Part shown: piece by piece, positions 16,758 through 25,404 of the stretch | Layout: each line of letters starts with the position of its first letter | How positions within the stretch are numbered: the stretch's first letter is position 1 | NCBI RefSeq assembly: GCF_003002815.1 | Contig: NZ_PVTF01000016.1 | Span: 161,903-225,902 of the forward strand | DNA: 64,000 nucleotides | Direction: 5' to 3' | From: Umezawaea tangerina | GTDB taxonomy: Bacteria; Actinomycetota; Actinomycetes; Mycobacteriales; Pseudonocardiaceae | The notes under the pieces: generated by a model | Database searches by the model: none | What the model saw: only the letters and a program-made list of their open reading frames with translations | What the model was told of the DNA's origin: nothing | Position numbers and translations under genes: made by a program

Positions 16758-19700
16758 ACTCCCGCGCCCCCTTCATCAACCCGATCATCCCCGACACCAG
16801 CCGCATCTGCTCCACCCCGCGGATGTCCGCCTCCACCAACCGCGGCGAGCACACCAGCACCGCGACGGCCTGCGCCCGTGACAGCGCCACGTTCAACCGG
16901 TTGCGCGACAACAGGAAGTCCAGCCCCCGCGGCAGGTCCACCGCGGCGGACGACGTCATCGTCGCCACGACGACCGGCGCTTCCTGGCCCTGGAACTTGT
17001 CCACGGTCCCGACCCGCACACCGTCGTACCCGGCCTTCTCCAACGCGCGCCGCACCACCCGCACCTGGAGGTTGTACGGCGCGACCACCAGCACGTCCTC
17101 CTCGGTCAACGCCCGCGAGGTCCCCTGGTCGGTCCAGGCCCGCCCCATCAGCGACCGCACCACCGACACCACCTCGTCCGCTTCCTCCGGCGAGCTGGTG
17201 ATGTTGTGCGAGTGGTCGACGAGGTCCAGGTACAGCCCGGAGTCCACGCCCTCGACGGATCGGCCCGCGGCTGTCGGGTGCGCGTGCAGCCGCCCCGCGT
17301 AGGAGAGCCGTGACACCGGGTCGCAGACGTTCGGGTGCATCCGGCGCGACTGGTCCATGAAGTAGCCCAGCGAGGGTGGGATCACGTCGGCGTCGCCGAG
17401 CAGGTGGCCCAGTGCCGAGGCGTCGGCACCGGCCGGGTGGGTGCCCTGCACGACCTGCGGCAGCTGCTGGGGATCCCCGAGCAGCACCAGGTTCCGGGTG
17501 GACGTGGAGACGGCGAGGGCGTCGGCCAGTGCGAACTGGCCGGCCTCGTCGATGATCAGCACGTCGAACGGCTGCTCGCGCACGGCCGCGTTCGAGAACG
17601 TCCACGCGGTGCCGCCGACGAGGTGGCCGCCGCCCTGCTCGGCGCGCCAGCGCACCATGGCGGGGTTGTCGCGTGGCTGGTCCCACTCGCAGTCCTTGGC
17701 GGGCTTGCCCTTCGCCTTCTTCGCGCAGGGGATCGGCACGCCCAGCTCGCGCCCGGCGGCCTTGGCGGCCGACAGCACGTTCTCCACGGCCTTGTGGCTG
17801 GTCGAGGTGACGGCGACGGTCCTGCCGCGCTGGACCAGGTGCGCGATCAGCCGCCCGGCCAGGTACGTCTTGCCCGCGCCGGGCGGTCCCTGGACGGCCA
17901 GCGTGGAGCCGTCCAGCAGGTCCACGGCGCGGATCACGGCCGCGACCAGGTCCTCGCCCTGCGGCAGCGCCCCGGACACCAGCCGCGGCGGGATCCGGCG
18001 GAGCAGGTCGATGCCCGGATGCGCGGGCAGCACGGGCAGGACGTCCACGACGGACTGCGCCAGCTCGTAGACCGCGTCGTCCTTCGGCGCGGGCTTCACC
18101 GGGTCGCCGGGCAGGATCGCGATGGGGCGCAACGAGTCCAGCTCGTCGGGCTTGACGCTCTCCAGCAGCACCACGCCGTTCGCGGACTCCGACACGACCT
18201 CGGCCTTGCGGGTCCAGCTGTGCGGGTTGCCGGGGTACAGCAGCCGTACCTGCTCGCCCTGCCCGAAGGGGTGCGGGCGGTCCGGGTCGCACACCGCGTG
18301 CACCTCGCGCTTGGCGTTGCGCACGCGGCCGCTGGGCATCACCCAGTCGTCCGTGCGCACCGACACCGGCACCGCGCAGGTGTTGTCCACCTCCAGGTCG
18401 GGCAGCGGCGCGCCGACCTGCCGGAAGAAGTCCCACCACGCCGGGTTGGTCTCCCGCCGGTGGTAGCCGACGGCGGCGGCCAGCAACGCGCGCGCCTTCT
18501 CGTCCTCGGTCGCGTCGGCGGGGTTGTCCGGCAGCCCCTCCATCAACGGGTCCACGACCGCCGCCAGCTTGGCGGCCCGTTCGGCCCGGCGCTCGGCGGC
18601 CAGCTCCTCGGCCGTGTCGTTGACCAGTGTGTCCACAACGGACTCGTCCGGCACGTGCGGCTCGATGCCAGCCTCGGCGCGGACGTCCAGCAGGAACCGG
18701 TACAACCGGTGCGTGGACACGCAGTCGTAGGTGTTGTACTCCTCGATGCCCGCGAGCACGACCGCCGCCTGCTCGGTGTCGCCGAGCTCCAGCAGGGTCA
18801 GGTACTCCTCGTAGGCCTCGATGCTGGACACCGCGTTCTTCACGTCGCCGGACCGGGCCTCCGGCATGTACAGCGGTTCGAGGTACTTGATGGAGTACGA
18901 CCGCTGCGAGATCCGCAAAGCCTTGCGCACCACCGCGTACAGGTCGACGAGCGCACTCGTGCGCAGCAGCGTGTCGACCGCCTCCTCGCGCGTCCCGTGC
19001 AGCGCCGCCAACCGCTTCAGCGCGCTGACCTCGTAGGGCGCGTAGTGGTACACGTGGCTGCCGGGGTGCGCGAGGATCCGCTCCAGCGCGAAGTCCACGA
19101 ACCCCTCGAACGCCGCCTTCTCCTGCGCCCTGCTGTGCGCCCAGAAGGGGGTGAAGGACTCCGCGGACCCACCCGCTGCCGTCGGGCCGTCGGTCTCACC
19201 GGCTGTTGTCTGATTGTCGGCTCCGCCGATGGTTACCGCCCCGAACAGGTACTCCAAACCCTCACCGGCCAGGGCGAACGGGTCGCCCTCCATGTCGAAG
19301 AACACGTCACCGGGGCTGGGGGAGGGCAGGGTGGACAGGACGTCCGGGGACAGCACCTCGTAGGCGACCTTGCCCGTCGGGTCGTCCTCGGTCCGCGAGT
19401 TGTCCTGGATGACCTGCAACGCCGCCTGCGACCGTAGCGCGCCGAACGTGCCGGCGGACATGTCGGACGGGCGGTCGGAGGCGGTCGCGTCGGCCAGCGC
19501 GTCGATGGTGTCCAGCCCGGCCGCCGCCAGCTTGCGCCGCTGGTCGGTGCGGATCCCCGCCACCAGCGACAGGTCGCGGGCGGCCTCCCGGCCGGTGGCG
19601 CAGCTGCGGGCGAACTTGCAGGTCGCGCACGCGGGCCGCTCGTCGGCCCACAGCCGCGCGGGCAGCGCGGCGGGCACCGCGAGCCGGGTGCGCAGCCGGG

Positions 19701-20268
19701 TGCGCAGGTGGTCGACCAGCGGCAGGAAGTCGGCCACGGCGAACGTGTGCGTGTTGTCGTCGCCCAGCAGCAGGTGCATCGACGGGCCGGTCGGGTGGCC
19801 CGCCCGGCGCAGCGCGTCGGCGTACGCGGTCAGCTGCAGCACCGCCGCGGGGGTCGCGTGCCGGGCCAGCTTGGTGTCGTGCGGCTCGTAGCCCTCCGGG
19901 GAGGTGATCACGAAGTCCGCGCGGCCGTAGAACCCGTCGTCGTAGAACACGGCCTGGTAGACCGCGGGGGCGCCGGACTCCAGCGCCGCGCGGGTCTGCT
20001 CGGCCGCGGCGGCCAGCGCCTCGTGCTGCGGCGCGGGGAGTCCGATCTCGACCAGACCGTCGCCGAAGCGCTCCTTCAGGCGCGCCAACGCCGCCTGCTC
20101 GTGGGCGACGCCGTGCTTGCCGACCAGCGCCGCGCCCGTGGTGTCCGCTGTGGGCACACCGGCGACCCTGGCGGCCGCCGCGTGGTTCAGGGTGCTGCGG
20201 TGCTCGCATTCCAGCAGGTCGACCAGGTCCGTCGGCGAGATGACCAGACCGGCCTCCGTGGTGAGCAT
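16717..20268 (-). CDS. TM0106-family RecB-like nuclease fused to superfamily I helicase
   Basis: This 1183-residue cytoplasmic protein has two parts. Residues 1-240 are a RecB-like nuclease: Asp118, Asp131-x-Lys133 and QxxxY (145-149) match the PD-(D/E)xK core. Cys21 with Cys214, Cys217 and Cys223 have the Cas4/AddB pattern for a 4Fe-4S cluster. An RNase-H-like middle (DVFFDMEGDPF onward) follows. The C-terminal half is a Dna2/Upf1-like helicase with Walker A GPPGAGKT, motif II DEAG and motif VI-like RLNVALSRA. ATG 20268 lacks a clear ribosome site. It likely processes DNA ends in repair or foreign-DNA defence. It is transcribed divergently from the PIG-L gene. Confidence 0.88.
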   Translation of the reverse strand: MLTTEAGLVISPTDLVDLLECEHRSTLNHAAAARVAGVPTADTTGAALVGKHGVAHEQAALARLKERFGDGLVEIGLPAPQHEALAAAAEQTRAALESGAPAVYQAVFYDDGFYGRADFVITSPEGYEPHDTKLARHATPAAVLQLTAYADALRRAGHPTGPSMHLLLGDDNTHTFAVADFLPLVDHLRTRLRTRLAVPAALPARLWADERPACATCKFARSCATGREAARDLSLVAGIRTDQRRKLAAAGLDTIDALADATASDRPSDMSAGTFGALRSQAALQVIQDNSRTEDDPTGKVAYEVLSPDVLSTLPSPSPGDVFFDMEGDPFALAGEGLEYLFGAVTIGGADNQTTAGETDGPTAAGGSAESFTPFWAHSRAQEKAAFEGFVDFALERILAHPGSHVYHYAPYEVSALKRLAALHGTREEAVDTLLRTSALVDLYAVVRKALRISQRSYSIKYLEPLYMPEARSGDVKNAVSSIEAYEEYLTLLELGDTEQAAVVLAGIEEYNTYDCVSTHRLYRFLLDVRAEAGIEPHVPDESVVDTLVNDTAEELAAERRAERAAKLAAVVDPLMEGLPDNPADATEDEKARALLAAAVGYHRRETNPAWWDFFRQVGAPLPDLEVDNTCAVPVSVRTDDWVMPSGRVRNAKREVHAVCDPDRPHPFGQGEQVRLLYPGNPHSWTRKAEVVSESANGVVLLESVKPDELDSLRPIAILPGDPVKPAPKDDAVYELAQSVVDVLPVLPAHPGIDLLRRIPPRLVSGALPQGEDLVAAVIRAVDLLDGSTLAVQGPPGAGKTYLAGRLIAHLVQRGRTVAVTSTSHKAVENVLSAAKAAGRELGVPIPCAKKAKGKPAKDCEWDQPRDNPAMVRWRAEQGGGHLVGGTAWTFSNAAVREQPFDVLIIDEAGQFALADALAVSTSTRNLVLLGDPQQLPQVVQGTHPAGADASALGHLLGDADVIPPSLGYFMDQSRRMHPNVCDPVSRLSYAGRLHAHPTAAGRSVEGVDSGLYLDLVDHSHNITSSPEEADEVVSVVRSLMGRAWTDQGTSRALTEEDVLVVAPYNLQVRVVRRALEKAGYDGVRVGTVDKFQGQEAPVVVATMTSSAAVDLPRGLDFLLSRNRLNVALSRAQAVAVLVCSPRLVEADIRGVEQMRLVSGMIGLMKGAREWPSLARFVEGGRP

Positions 20269-20348
20269 GCCCGGCAGTATCGCGGTACGGCGCGCCGCCC
20301 TCGTGGACGCCCTGCCCCGCGTGTCGGCTTCCCGTAACGTCCGGGGGC

Positions 20349-21131
20349 ATGGCGACCCTGGTGTCCTTCCACGCCCATCCCGACGACGAGTGCATCCTGT
20401 GCGGCGGTGTCATGCGCAAAGCCGCCGACGAGGGGCACCGGGTGGTCTTGGTCGTCGCGACCCGCGGCGAGGTGGGCGAGGTCGCCGAGGGGTTCCTGGA
20501 CGAGGGGGAGCTGCTGCGCGACCGCCGGGTCCGCGAGACCCACGCGTCCGCGGAGATCCTGGGGGCGAAGCGCGTCGAGTTCCTCGGCTACGTGGACTCC
20601 GGGATGATGGGCGAGCCCACCAACGACGCCCCGGACACGTTCTGGACCGCGTCCGTCGAGGAGGCCGCGGGCAGGCTCGCGGCGATCCTGGTGGAGGAGG
20701 CCGCCGACGTCCTGACCGTGTACGACGACCACGGCGGCTACGGGCACCCCGACCACATCCAGGTGCACCGGGTCGGGATGCGCGCCGCCGAGCTGGCCGG
20801 GACCCCGCGGGTCTACCAGGCCACGATGAACCGCGACCACGCCCGCCGCGGCTGGGAGGCCGCCCGCGCCGCGGGCATCGAGGTGCCCGACCTGACCGGT
20901 GACAACAGGTTCGGCACCCCGGAGACCGAGCTGACGACGGCCGTCGACGTCACCGGGTACGCCGACGTCAAGCGCGCGGCGATGCGGGCCCACGCCAGCC
21001 AGATCAGCGAGCAGTCCTTCTTCCTCGGCCAGTCCGAGGAGGCGTTCGCCCACTCGTTCGGCACCGAGTGGTTCATCCGGGTCGGTGCCGAGCCGGGGAT
21101 CGTCGAGGACGACCTGCTGACCGGGCTGTAG
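20349..21131 (+). CDS. PIG-L/LmbE family zinc deacetylase
   Basis: This 260-residue protein has the zinc motif AHPDDE at residues 9-14 and a second motif HPDH near residue 136, both hallmarks of LmbE-like N-acetylglucosaminyl deacetylases and the mycothiol enzymes MshB and Mca. A -10-like TAACGT (20335-20340) ends 8 nt before ATG and no ribosome site is visible, so translation may be leaderless. Substrate could be an N-acetyl-glucosaminyl compound or a mycothiol conjugate; the sequence does not settle it. Confidence 0.88.
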   Translation: MATLVSFHAHPDDECILCGGVMRKAADEGHRVVLVVATRGEVGEVAEGFLDEGELLRDRRVRETHASAEILGAKRVEFLGYVDSGMMGEPTNDAPDTFWTASVEEAAGRLAAILVEEAADVLTVYDDHGGYGHPDHIQVHRVGMRAAELAGTPRVYQATMNRDHARRGWEAARAAGIEVPDLTGDNRFGTPETELTTAVDVTGYADVKRAAMRAHASQISEQSFFLGQSEEAFAHSFGTEWFIRVGAEPGIVEDDLLTGL

Positions 21132-22598
21132 TCACCAGGCCGACGGCTCGAAGTCCTTCAGGAAGCAGCCGTAGAGGTCCACGCCCTGCTCGCCCTGGAC
21201 GATCGGGTCGTACACCCGCGCGGCCCCGTCCACCAGGTCCAGCGGGGCGTGGAAGCCCTCGTCGGCGAGGCGCATCTTGGTGGGGTGGGGGCGTTCGTCG
21301 GTGATCCAGCCGGTGTCCACGGCGGTCATCAGGATGCCGTCGGTGAGCATCTCCTCCGCGCTGGTGCGGGTCAGCATGTTCAGCGCGGCCTTCGCCATGT
21401 TGGTGTGCGGGTGGCCGGGCCCCTTGTAGGCGCGGCTGAACTGGCCCTCCATGGCGGAGACGTTGACCACGTACTTGCGCCGCGCGGGCGAGGCGGCCAT
21501 CGCGGCGCGCAGCTTCGACACCAGGATGAACGGCGCGGTCATGTTGCAGAGCTGCACCTCCAGCAGTTCGAGGGCGTCCACCTCGTTCACGCGCTGGGTC
21601 CAGCTGTTCTCGTCGTGCAGGTCCGGCAGCAGGCCGCCCGCGTCGATGGCGGTGCCGGTGGCGATCCGCGCCGGGGACGCCGAGCCCGCGGTGAGCGCCA
21701 GCGCGGTCAGCGCGTGCGGGGTCGGGACGGTGGGCATGGTGCCCTCCAGCGCCGCCGGGTGGGCGTCGTTGGTGTGGCCGAACGTGATCAGCTCCGGCAG
21801 CGGGCCGTCGGGCAGCGGCGAGGACTCCAGGGCCGCCAGCGGGGCGTAGGACTGCGGGGACCGGCGGACGGTCTGCGCGGCGTTGTTGATGAGCACGTCC
21901 AGCGGGCCCGCCGCCGCGACCGAGTCGGCCAGGGCGATGACCTGCGACGGGTCGCGCAGGTCGATGCCGACGACGCGCAGCCGGTGCAGCCAGTCCGCGC
22001 TGTCGGGCATGGCCTTGAACCGGCGGATCGCGTCGTTCGGGAAGCGGGTGGTGATCGTGGTGTGCGCGCCGTCGCGGAGCAGCCGCAGCGCGATGTACAT
22101 GCCGATCTTCGCGCGGCCGCCGGTGAGCAGCGCGCGGCGACCGGAGAGGTCGACCGACGCGTCGCGGCGCGAGCGGTTGCGGGCGGCGCACGGCGGGCAG
22201 AGCTGGTGGTAGAAGGCGTCGACCTCGGTGTACCTGTTCTTGCAGGTGTAGCAGGCCTTCGCCTTGATCAGCGTGCCCGCCTTCGCGCCCGGCGTGCTGT
22301 CGACCAGCAGGATGCCCTGGGTCTCGTCGTCGATGCGGTTGGGCGACCCGGTGGCGGTCGACTCGATCACCGCGCGGTCCGCCGCCGACTCCGCCTCGCG
22401 GCGGGCGGTGCGGCGCATCTTGCGGACGGTCTTGAAGATCCCCGCGGTGGCCCGGCGGATCGCGACGGCGTCCGGGTGCTCGGTCGGCAGCTGCTCGACC
22501 TGCGCCAACACCCGCAGGCAGATCTCCAGCTGCGCCGGATCGACCCCCGCCACGCCCCGGCTCGGGTCGATCTCCACGTCGTGCTCGGTCACCGTCAT
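21132..22598 (-). CDS. SDR-fold protein with N-terminal zinc ribbon and altered catalytic site
   Basis: The product has 488 residues. Residues 1-145 include a four-Cys ribbon (Cys116, Cys119, Cys134, Cys137). From 150 onward there is a Rossmann domain with TGGRAKIG and NNAAQ, typical of short-chain dehydrogenases. At the usual YxxxK site the sequence is TNMAK, so the catalytic Tyr is replaced by Thr, with an insertion of about 80 residues before it. It may therefore bind NAD(P) without classical dehydrogenase chemistry. It converges tail-to-tail with the PIG-L gene (stops adjacent). No local operon partner; function unknown. Confidence 0.8.
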   Translation of the reverse strand: MTVTEHDVEIDPSRGVAGVDPAQLEICLRVLAQVEQLPTEHPDAVAIRRATAGIFKTVRKMRRTARREAESAADRAVIESTATGSPNRIDDETQGILLVDSTPGAKAGTLIKAKACYTCKNRYTEVDAFYHQLCPPCAARNRSRRDASVDLSGRRALLTGGRAKIGMYIALRLLRDGAHTTITTRFPNDAIRRFKAMPDSADWLHRLRVVGIDLRDPSQVIALADSVAAAGPLDVLINNAAQTVRRSPQSYAPLAALESSPLPDGPLPELITFGHTNDAHPAALEGTMPTVPTPHALTALALTAGSASPARIATGTAIDAGGLLPDLHDENSWTQRVNEVDALELLEVQLCNMTAPFILVSKLRAAMAASPARRKYVVNVSAMEGQFSRAYKGPGHPHTNMAKAALNMLTRTSAEEMLTDGILMTAVDTGWITDERPHPTKMRLADEGFHAPLDLVDGAARVYDPIVQGEQGVDLYGCFLKDFEPSAW

Positions 22599-22698
22599 GC
22601 CCTACTACCGTCCGTATGTCGCCTGCTCAGGGTTCCGTGAGCACTGTACCGGCGTTCGGGCAACGCCCATTCCAGTGAGAATTCCGTCGCCGGAAGGG

Positions 22699-22726
22699 TG
22701 AAATACGCGTGAGGCCGGGCTAGGGT
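22699..22726 (+). promoter_or_regulatory. Probable promoter for leaderless LSDAT-SLATT transcript
   Basis: TGAAAT (22699-22704), 16 bp, then TAGGGT (22721-22726) lies 7 nt before ATG 22734. That distance would place the transcript start at or next to the start codon, a common leaderless arrangement in actinomycetes. Confidence 0.4.
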
Positions 22727-22733
22727 GCCCGGC

Positions 22734-23939
22734 ATGCCAACAGCGGATGGTCCGCGCGTCAAGCGACTGGCGCACCCCGACGCGAACATCAAGGCGCGCT
22801 CACTGGGCGTGTCCAGAGGTCGCCCCGTGATCGCGCTCTTCTCCTCCGGCGACTCCCTGAGCACCGAACTGGGCTCGCAGGTGCTCCCGTTGCTGCGCCG
22901 GGTGGTCACCGGGCGGGACGCGGTGTTCGTCACGGCGGGCGCCGACGTCGGGGTCGTGCACCTGCTCGGGGTCGCGCTCGAAGCGGTCGAGGGGAAGCTG
23001 CCGCCGTTCGTGGCCGTCGCCCCCAGCGGCAAGGTCGTCGCGGGGGAGGACAAGCCGTCGGAGGGTGAGCTGTCCCTCAACCCCAACCACGACGTGGCCG
23101 TGCTCGTGCCCGGCAAGAACTGGGGCGAGGAGACGCCCGCCCTGTTCCGCACGATCGACGCCATCACCGGCAAGCGCGGCAAGGCGATCGCGCTGCTGAT
23201 CGGCGGCGCCGAGCTGGCCCGCGACCAGCTCACCGCGCACCTGGGCGGCGACCGCCCGCTGGTGGTCGTCGCGGGCACCGGCGGCCTGGCCGACGAGATC
23301 TCCAGCGGCACCCTGTCCGAGGACGACGACCTCGCCGTCCTGATCCGCAGCGGCAGCGTCGCGGTCGTCCACGTCGACGAGGGCCCCGAACGGGTCGTGG
23401 CGGCGCTGGACAGCTTCATCGGCGGTCCGCCCGCCGCCCCGCTGACGATCTTCCCGAAGCTGCGCTACCGCGCCCCCGAGCCGGTCCCGATCATCGACCC
23501 CGGCTTCGTCGTCGAGTACCCCCTGCTGGCCGACTCGATCCACGAGGCCAACCGGGTGATCGCGCCCGCGTTCCACGAGTGCGAGGCGGCCGCGGGCCGC
23601 GAGCGCAACCACGCCCGCCTGCTGATCGTGCTGGCCATCGCCGCGGGCTTCACCACCGTCTCCTTCGGCGCCCTCCAGGCCTGGCTGGGCACCGAACCCT
23701 GGCCCGGTGTCCTGGTCGCCGTGGCCGGTGCCCTCGCGGCCGCGCTCGTCGCCATCTCCCGCCGGTACGAGGCGTCGCAGGACGACCTGTCCGCCGCGGG
23801 CCGCGCCGAGTCGTTGCGCGCCCTGTACTTCGACCACCTGGCCGCCCCACTGCCCACGTCCGACGCCGACCGCGAGGAGCGCCTGCGCGAGCTCGCGAAC
23901 GCGGTGGCGCGGTACCGCCATGAACCGGTGACACCCTGA
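22734..23939 (+). CDS. LSDAT (SLOG superfamily) nucleotide-sensor protein with C-terminal SLATT-like two-helix membrane module
   Basis: The 401-residue product starts with an LSDAT domain (about 25-235), recognisable by VFVTAGADVGVVHLLG and the later VVVAGTGGLADEI, which correspond to the TRPM-like LSDAT glycine motifs. Residues 260-401 form a SLATT-like module: a helix with conserved polar residues, two transmembrane segments (about 293-315 and 324-345), then a cytosolic helix. SLOG-family domains are predicted to bind nucleotide-derived ligands. SLATT modules are predicted pore-forming effectors in conflict systems described from comparative genomics. The next gene overlaps by one base and carries a second SLATT-like pair. 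Confidence 0.78.
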   Translation: MPTADGPRVKRLAHPDANIKARSLGVSRGRPVIALFSSGDSLSTELGSQVLPLLRRVVTGRDAVFVTAGADVGVVHLLGVALEAVEGKLPPFVAVAPSGKVVAGEDKPSEGELSLNPNHDVAVLVPGKNWGEETPALFRTIDAITGKRGKAIALLIGGAELARDQLTAHLGGDRPLVVVAGTGGLADEISSGTLSEDDDLAVLIRSGSVAVVHVDEGPERVVAALDSFIGGPPAAPLTIFPKLRYRAPEPVPIIDPGFVVEYPLLADSIHEANRVIAPAFHECEAAAGRERNHARLLIVLAIAAGFTTVSFGALQAWLGTEPWPGVLVAVAGALAAALVAISRRYEASQDDLSAAGRAESLRALYFDHLAAPLPTSDADREERLRELANAVARYRHEPVTP

Positions 23940-24673
23940 TGAGCGACACGACGTCCGACACCGACACCTCCACGCCGACACCGGCCAAGCCCGCCCCCAA
24001 GGCGCGGGCCAAGCCCCCGGCCAAGTCCATCTCCGACGCGCTCGCGCCCGCACCGGCGCAGGAGCAGGCGGCCAAGCCCGCCACCGGACCGGCGCAGCCC
24101 GCCAAGGCGGCCACCGGGCAGGCGCAGGCGCCCAAGCCCCCGGCACCGGCGGCGAAGCCCGCGACCGCGCAGGCGGCCACGCCCAAGCCGGTCACGGCAC
24201 CGGCCGCCAAGCCGAGCCCGACGCCCAGGCCCGTCGTCAAGGCGCCCGCCCGGCCCAGGCCCCCGGTCTCCGAGGCGGAGCGGCGCATCCAGTTCCTCCG
24301 CGTCTACCTCAAGCACCGCGTCGGCGAACGCCTGGACGGCTTCGAACGGGGCCGCGCCAAGTACGCCAAGGCCCGCCGCTGGACCGGGGCGTTCTCGGTG
24401 CTCCTGCTGGCCGCGGCCGCCGCGCTCGGCGCCGCCGCGGCGGCGGACGCGAGCAGGCGGCCCATGTGGGGCTTCCTCGCGGCGGTCGTGGCCGCGGCCG
24501 CGATGGCCGTCGTCTGGTACGAGTCCGCGTTCGGCCTGCGCAGGCTGGCCCGCCGCTCGGCCAGCGGCGTGGCGCTGCTGGAGCTGCTCCAGGCCCACGG
24601 CGCGGCCACCGACGAGGACGGCGTCGCCGCGTTCGTCACCGAGGTCGAGAGCGTGCTGCGCCACTCCGACTGA
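23939..24673 (+). CDS. SLATT-like two-transmembrane protein with Lys/Ala/Pro-rich N-terminal tail
   Basis: This 244-residue protein is translationally coupled to the LSDAT gene (TGATG). Residues 1-105 are a low-complexity tail of repeated PAKP/AAKP units with positive charge. Residues 107-244 carry a basic helix (RRIQFLRVYLKHRVGERL), two transmembrane helices (about 149-169 and 177-197), and a C-terminal helix with LLELLQ, the arrangement of SLATT/DUF4231 proteins. It is probably the partner membrane effector or channel subunit of the upstream protein. No enzymatic motif is visible. Confidence 0.7.
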   Translation: MSDTTSDTDTSTPTPAKPAPKARAKPPAKSISDALAPAPAQEQAAKPATGPAQPAKAATGQAQAPKPPAPAAKPATAQAATPKPVTAPAAKPSPTPRPVVKAPARPRPPVSEAERRIQFLRVYLKHRVGERLDGFERGRAKYAKARRWTGAFSVLLLAAAAALGAAAAADASRRPMWGFLAAVVAAAAMAVVWYESAFGLRRLARRSASGVALLELLQAHGAATDEDGVAAFVTEVESVLRHSD

Positions 24674-24684
24674 CCGCACCACCT

Positions 24685-24731
24685 CGTCGACCCGCCCTCC
24701 GCGCAGTACCCGCGCGGAGGGCGGGTCGACG
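24685..24731. terminator. Perfect 20-bp hairpin after the LSDAT-SLATT operon
   Basis: Bases 24685-24704 and 24712-24731 are fully complementary; the loop is 7 nt. This cleanly isolates the two-gene unit from the next gene. A TTGACA box at 24761-24766 follows but no convincing -10 is paired with it. Confidence 0.8.
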
Positions 24732-24915
24732 TGCAAGGTGCGCGGTGGGCAAGTAGGGGATTGACACTTCTCCGCGATGGCAACAAAGCGGACAAGTGGG
24801 TTCGTGAACCCGTATGCGCGGACGACCCGGCACTGTCGCCGTGCGACACGGCCCCGCCAGAATCCCTCGGAGCCCGGCCGCAGCCGGGGAATAACCAACT
24901 TCTGGGGAGAAGTCC

Positions 24916-25404
24916 ATGCGCCTTGCCCGCACGCTCTCCGTCCTGGCGTTCGCCCTGTTCGCCGTTCTCGCAGGCACTTCCGTCGCGAGTGCCGACGTCT
25001 CCGCCCAGGTGACCAAGCTGACCCACAGCGACGCCGCGAGCCGCCTCACGGCCGCGGGGATCACCTGGTCGTCCAGCGGCGGTTGCAGCAACCGCAACAA
25101 CTCCACGTGCACCTCGTTCGACCAGGTCAACCTCGCCAGCATCCAGGGCGCGGGAGTCCTCAAGCGCGCCAGCGGCTGCGCGCTGGTCATCACCGGCGGC
25201 ACCGAGACCGGCCACGCCAGCGGCACCTACAGCCACTGGAACGGCTACAAGCTCGACTTCCGGATGTCCACCTGCCTGACCAACTACATCACCGGCCACT
25301 TCACCTCCATCGGCGGCGGCAAGTGGGAGGCCAACTCCGGCAACGTCTACTACAACGAGTCGAACCACTGGGACGTCACGTTCTACAACTGCGGCGGCTG
25401 CTGA
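24916..25404 (+). CDS. Small secreted M15-like (D-Ala-D-Ala peptidase fold) protein
   Basis: This 162-residue protein has a clear signal peptide (1-26, ending ASA). The mature part has six Cys. His107 and Asp114 form the HxxxxxxD spacing of M15 zinc peptidases, and HWD (151-153) lies where the later zinc His is expected. It ends in CGGC. ATG 24916 follows GGGGAGA. It probably folds like a peptidoglycan D,D-peptidase, but activity is uncertain since the ExxWH motif is altered. The last 22 bases overlap the end of the opposite-strand LAL regulator. Confidence 0.65.
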   Translation: MRLARTLSVLAFALFAVLAGTSVASADVSAQVTKLTHSDAASRLTAAGITWSSSGGCSNRNNSTCTSFDQVNLASIQGAGVLKRASGCALVITGGTETGHASGTYSHWNGYKLDFRMSTCLTNYITGHFTSIGGGKWEANSGNVYYNESNHWDVTFYNCGGC

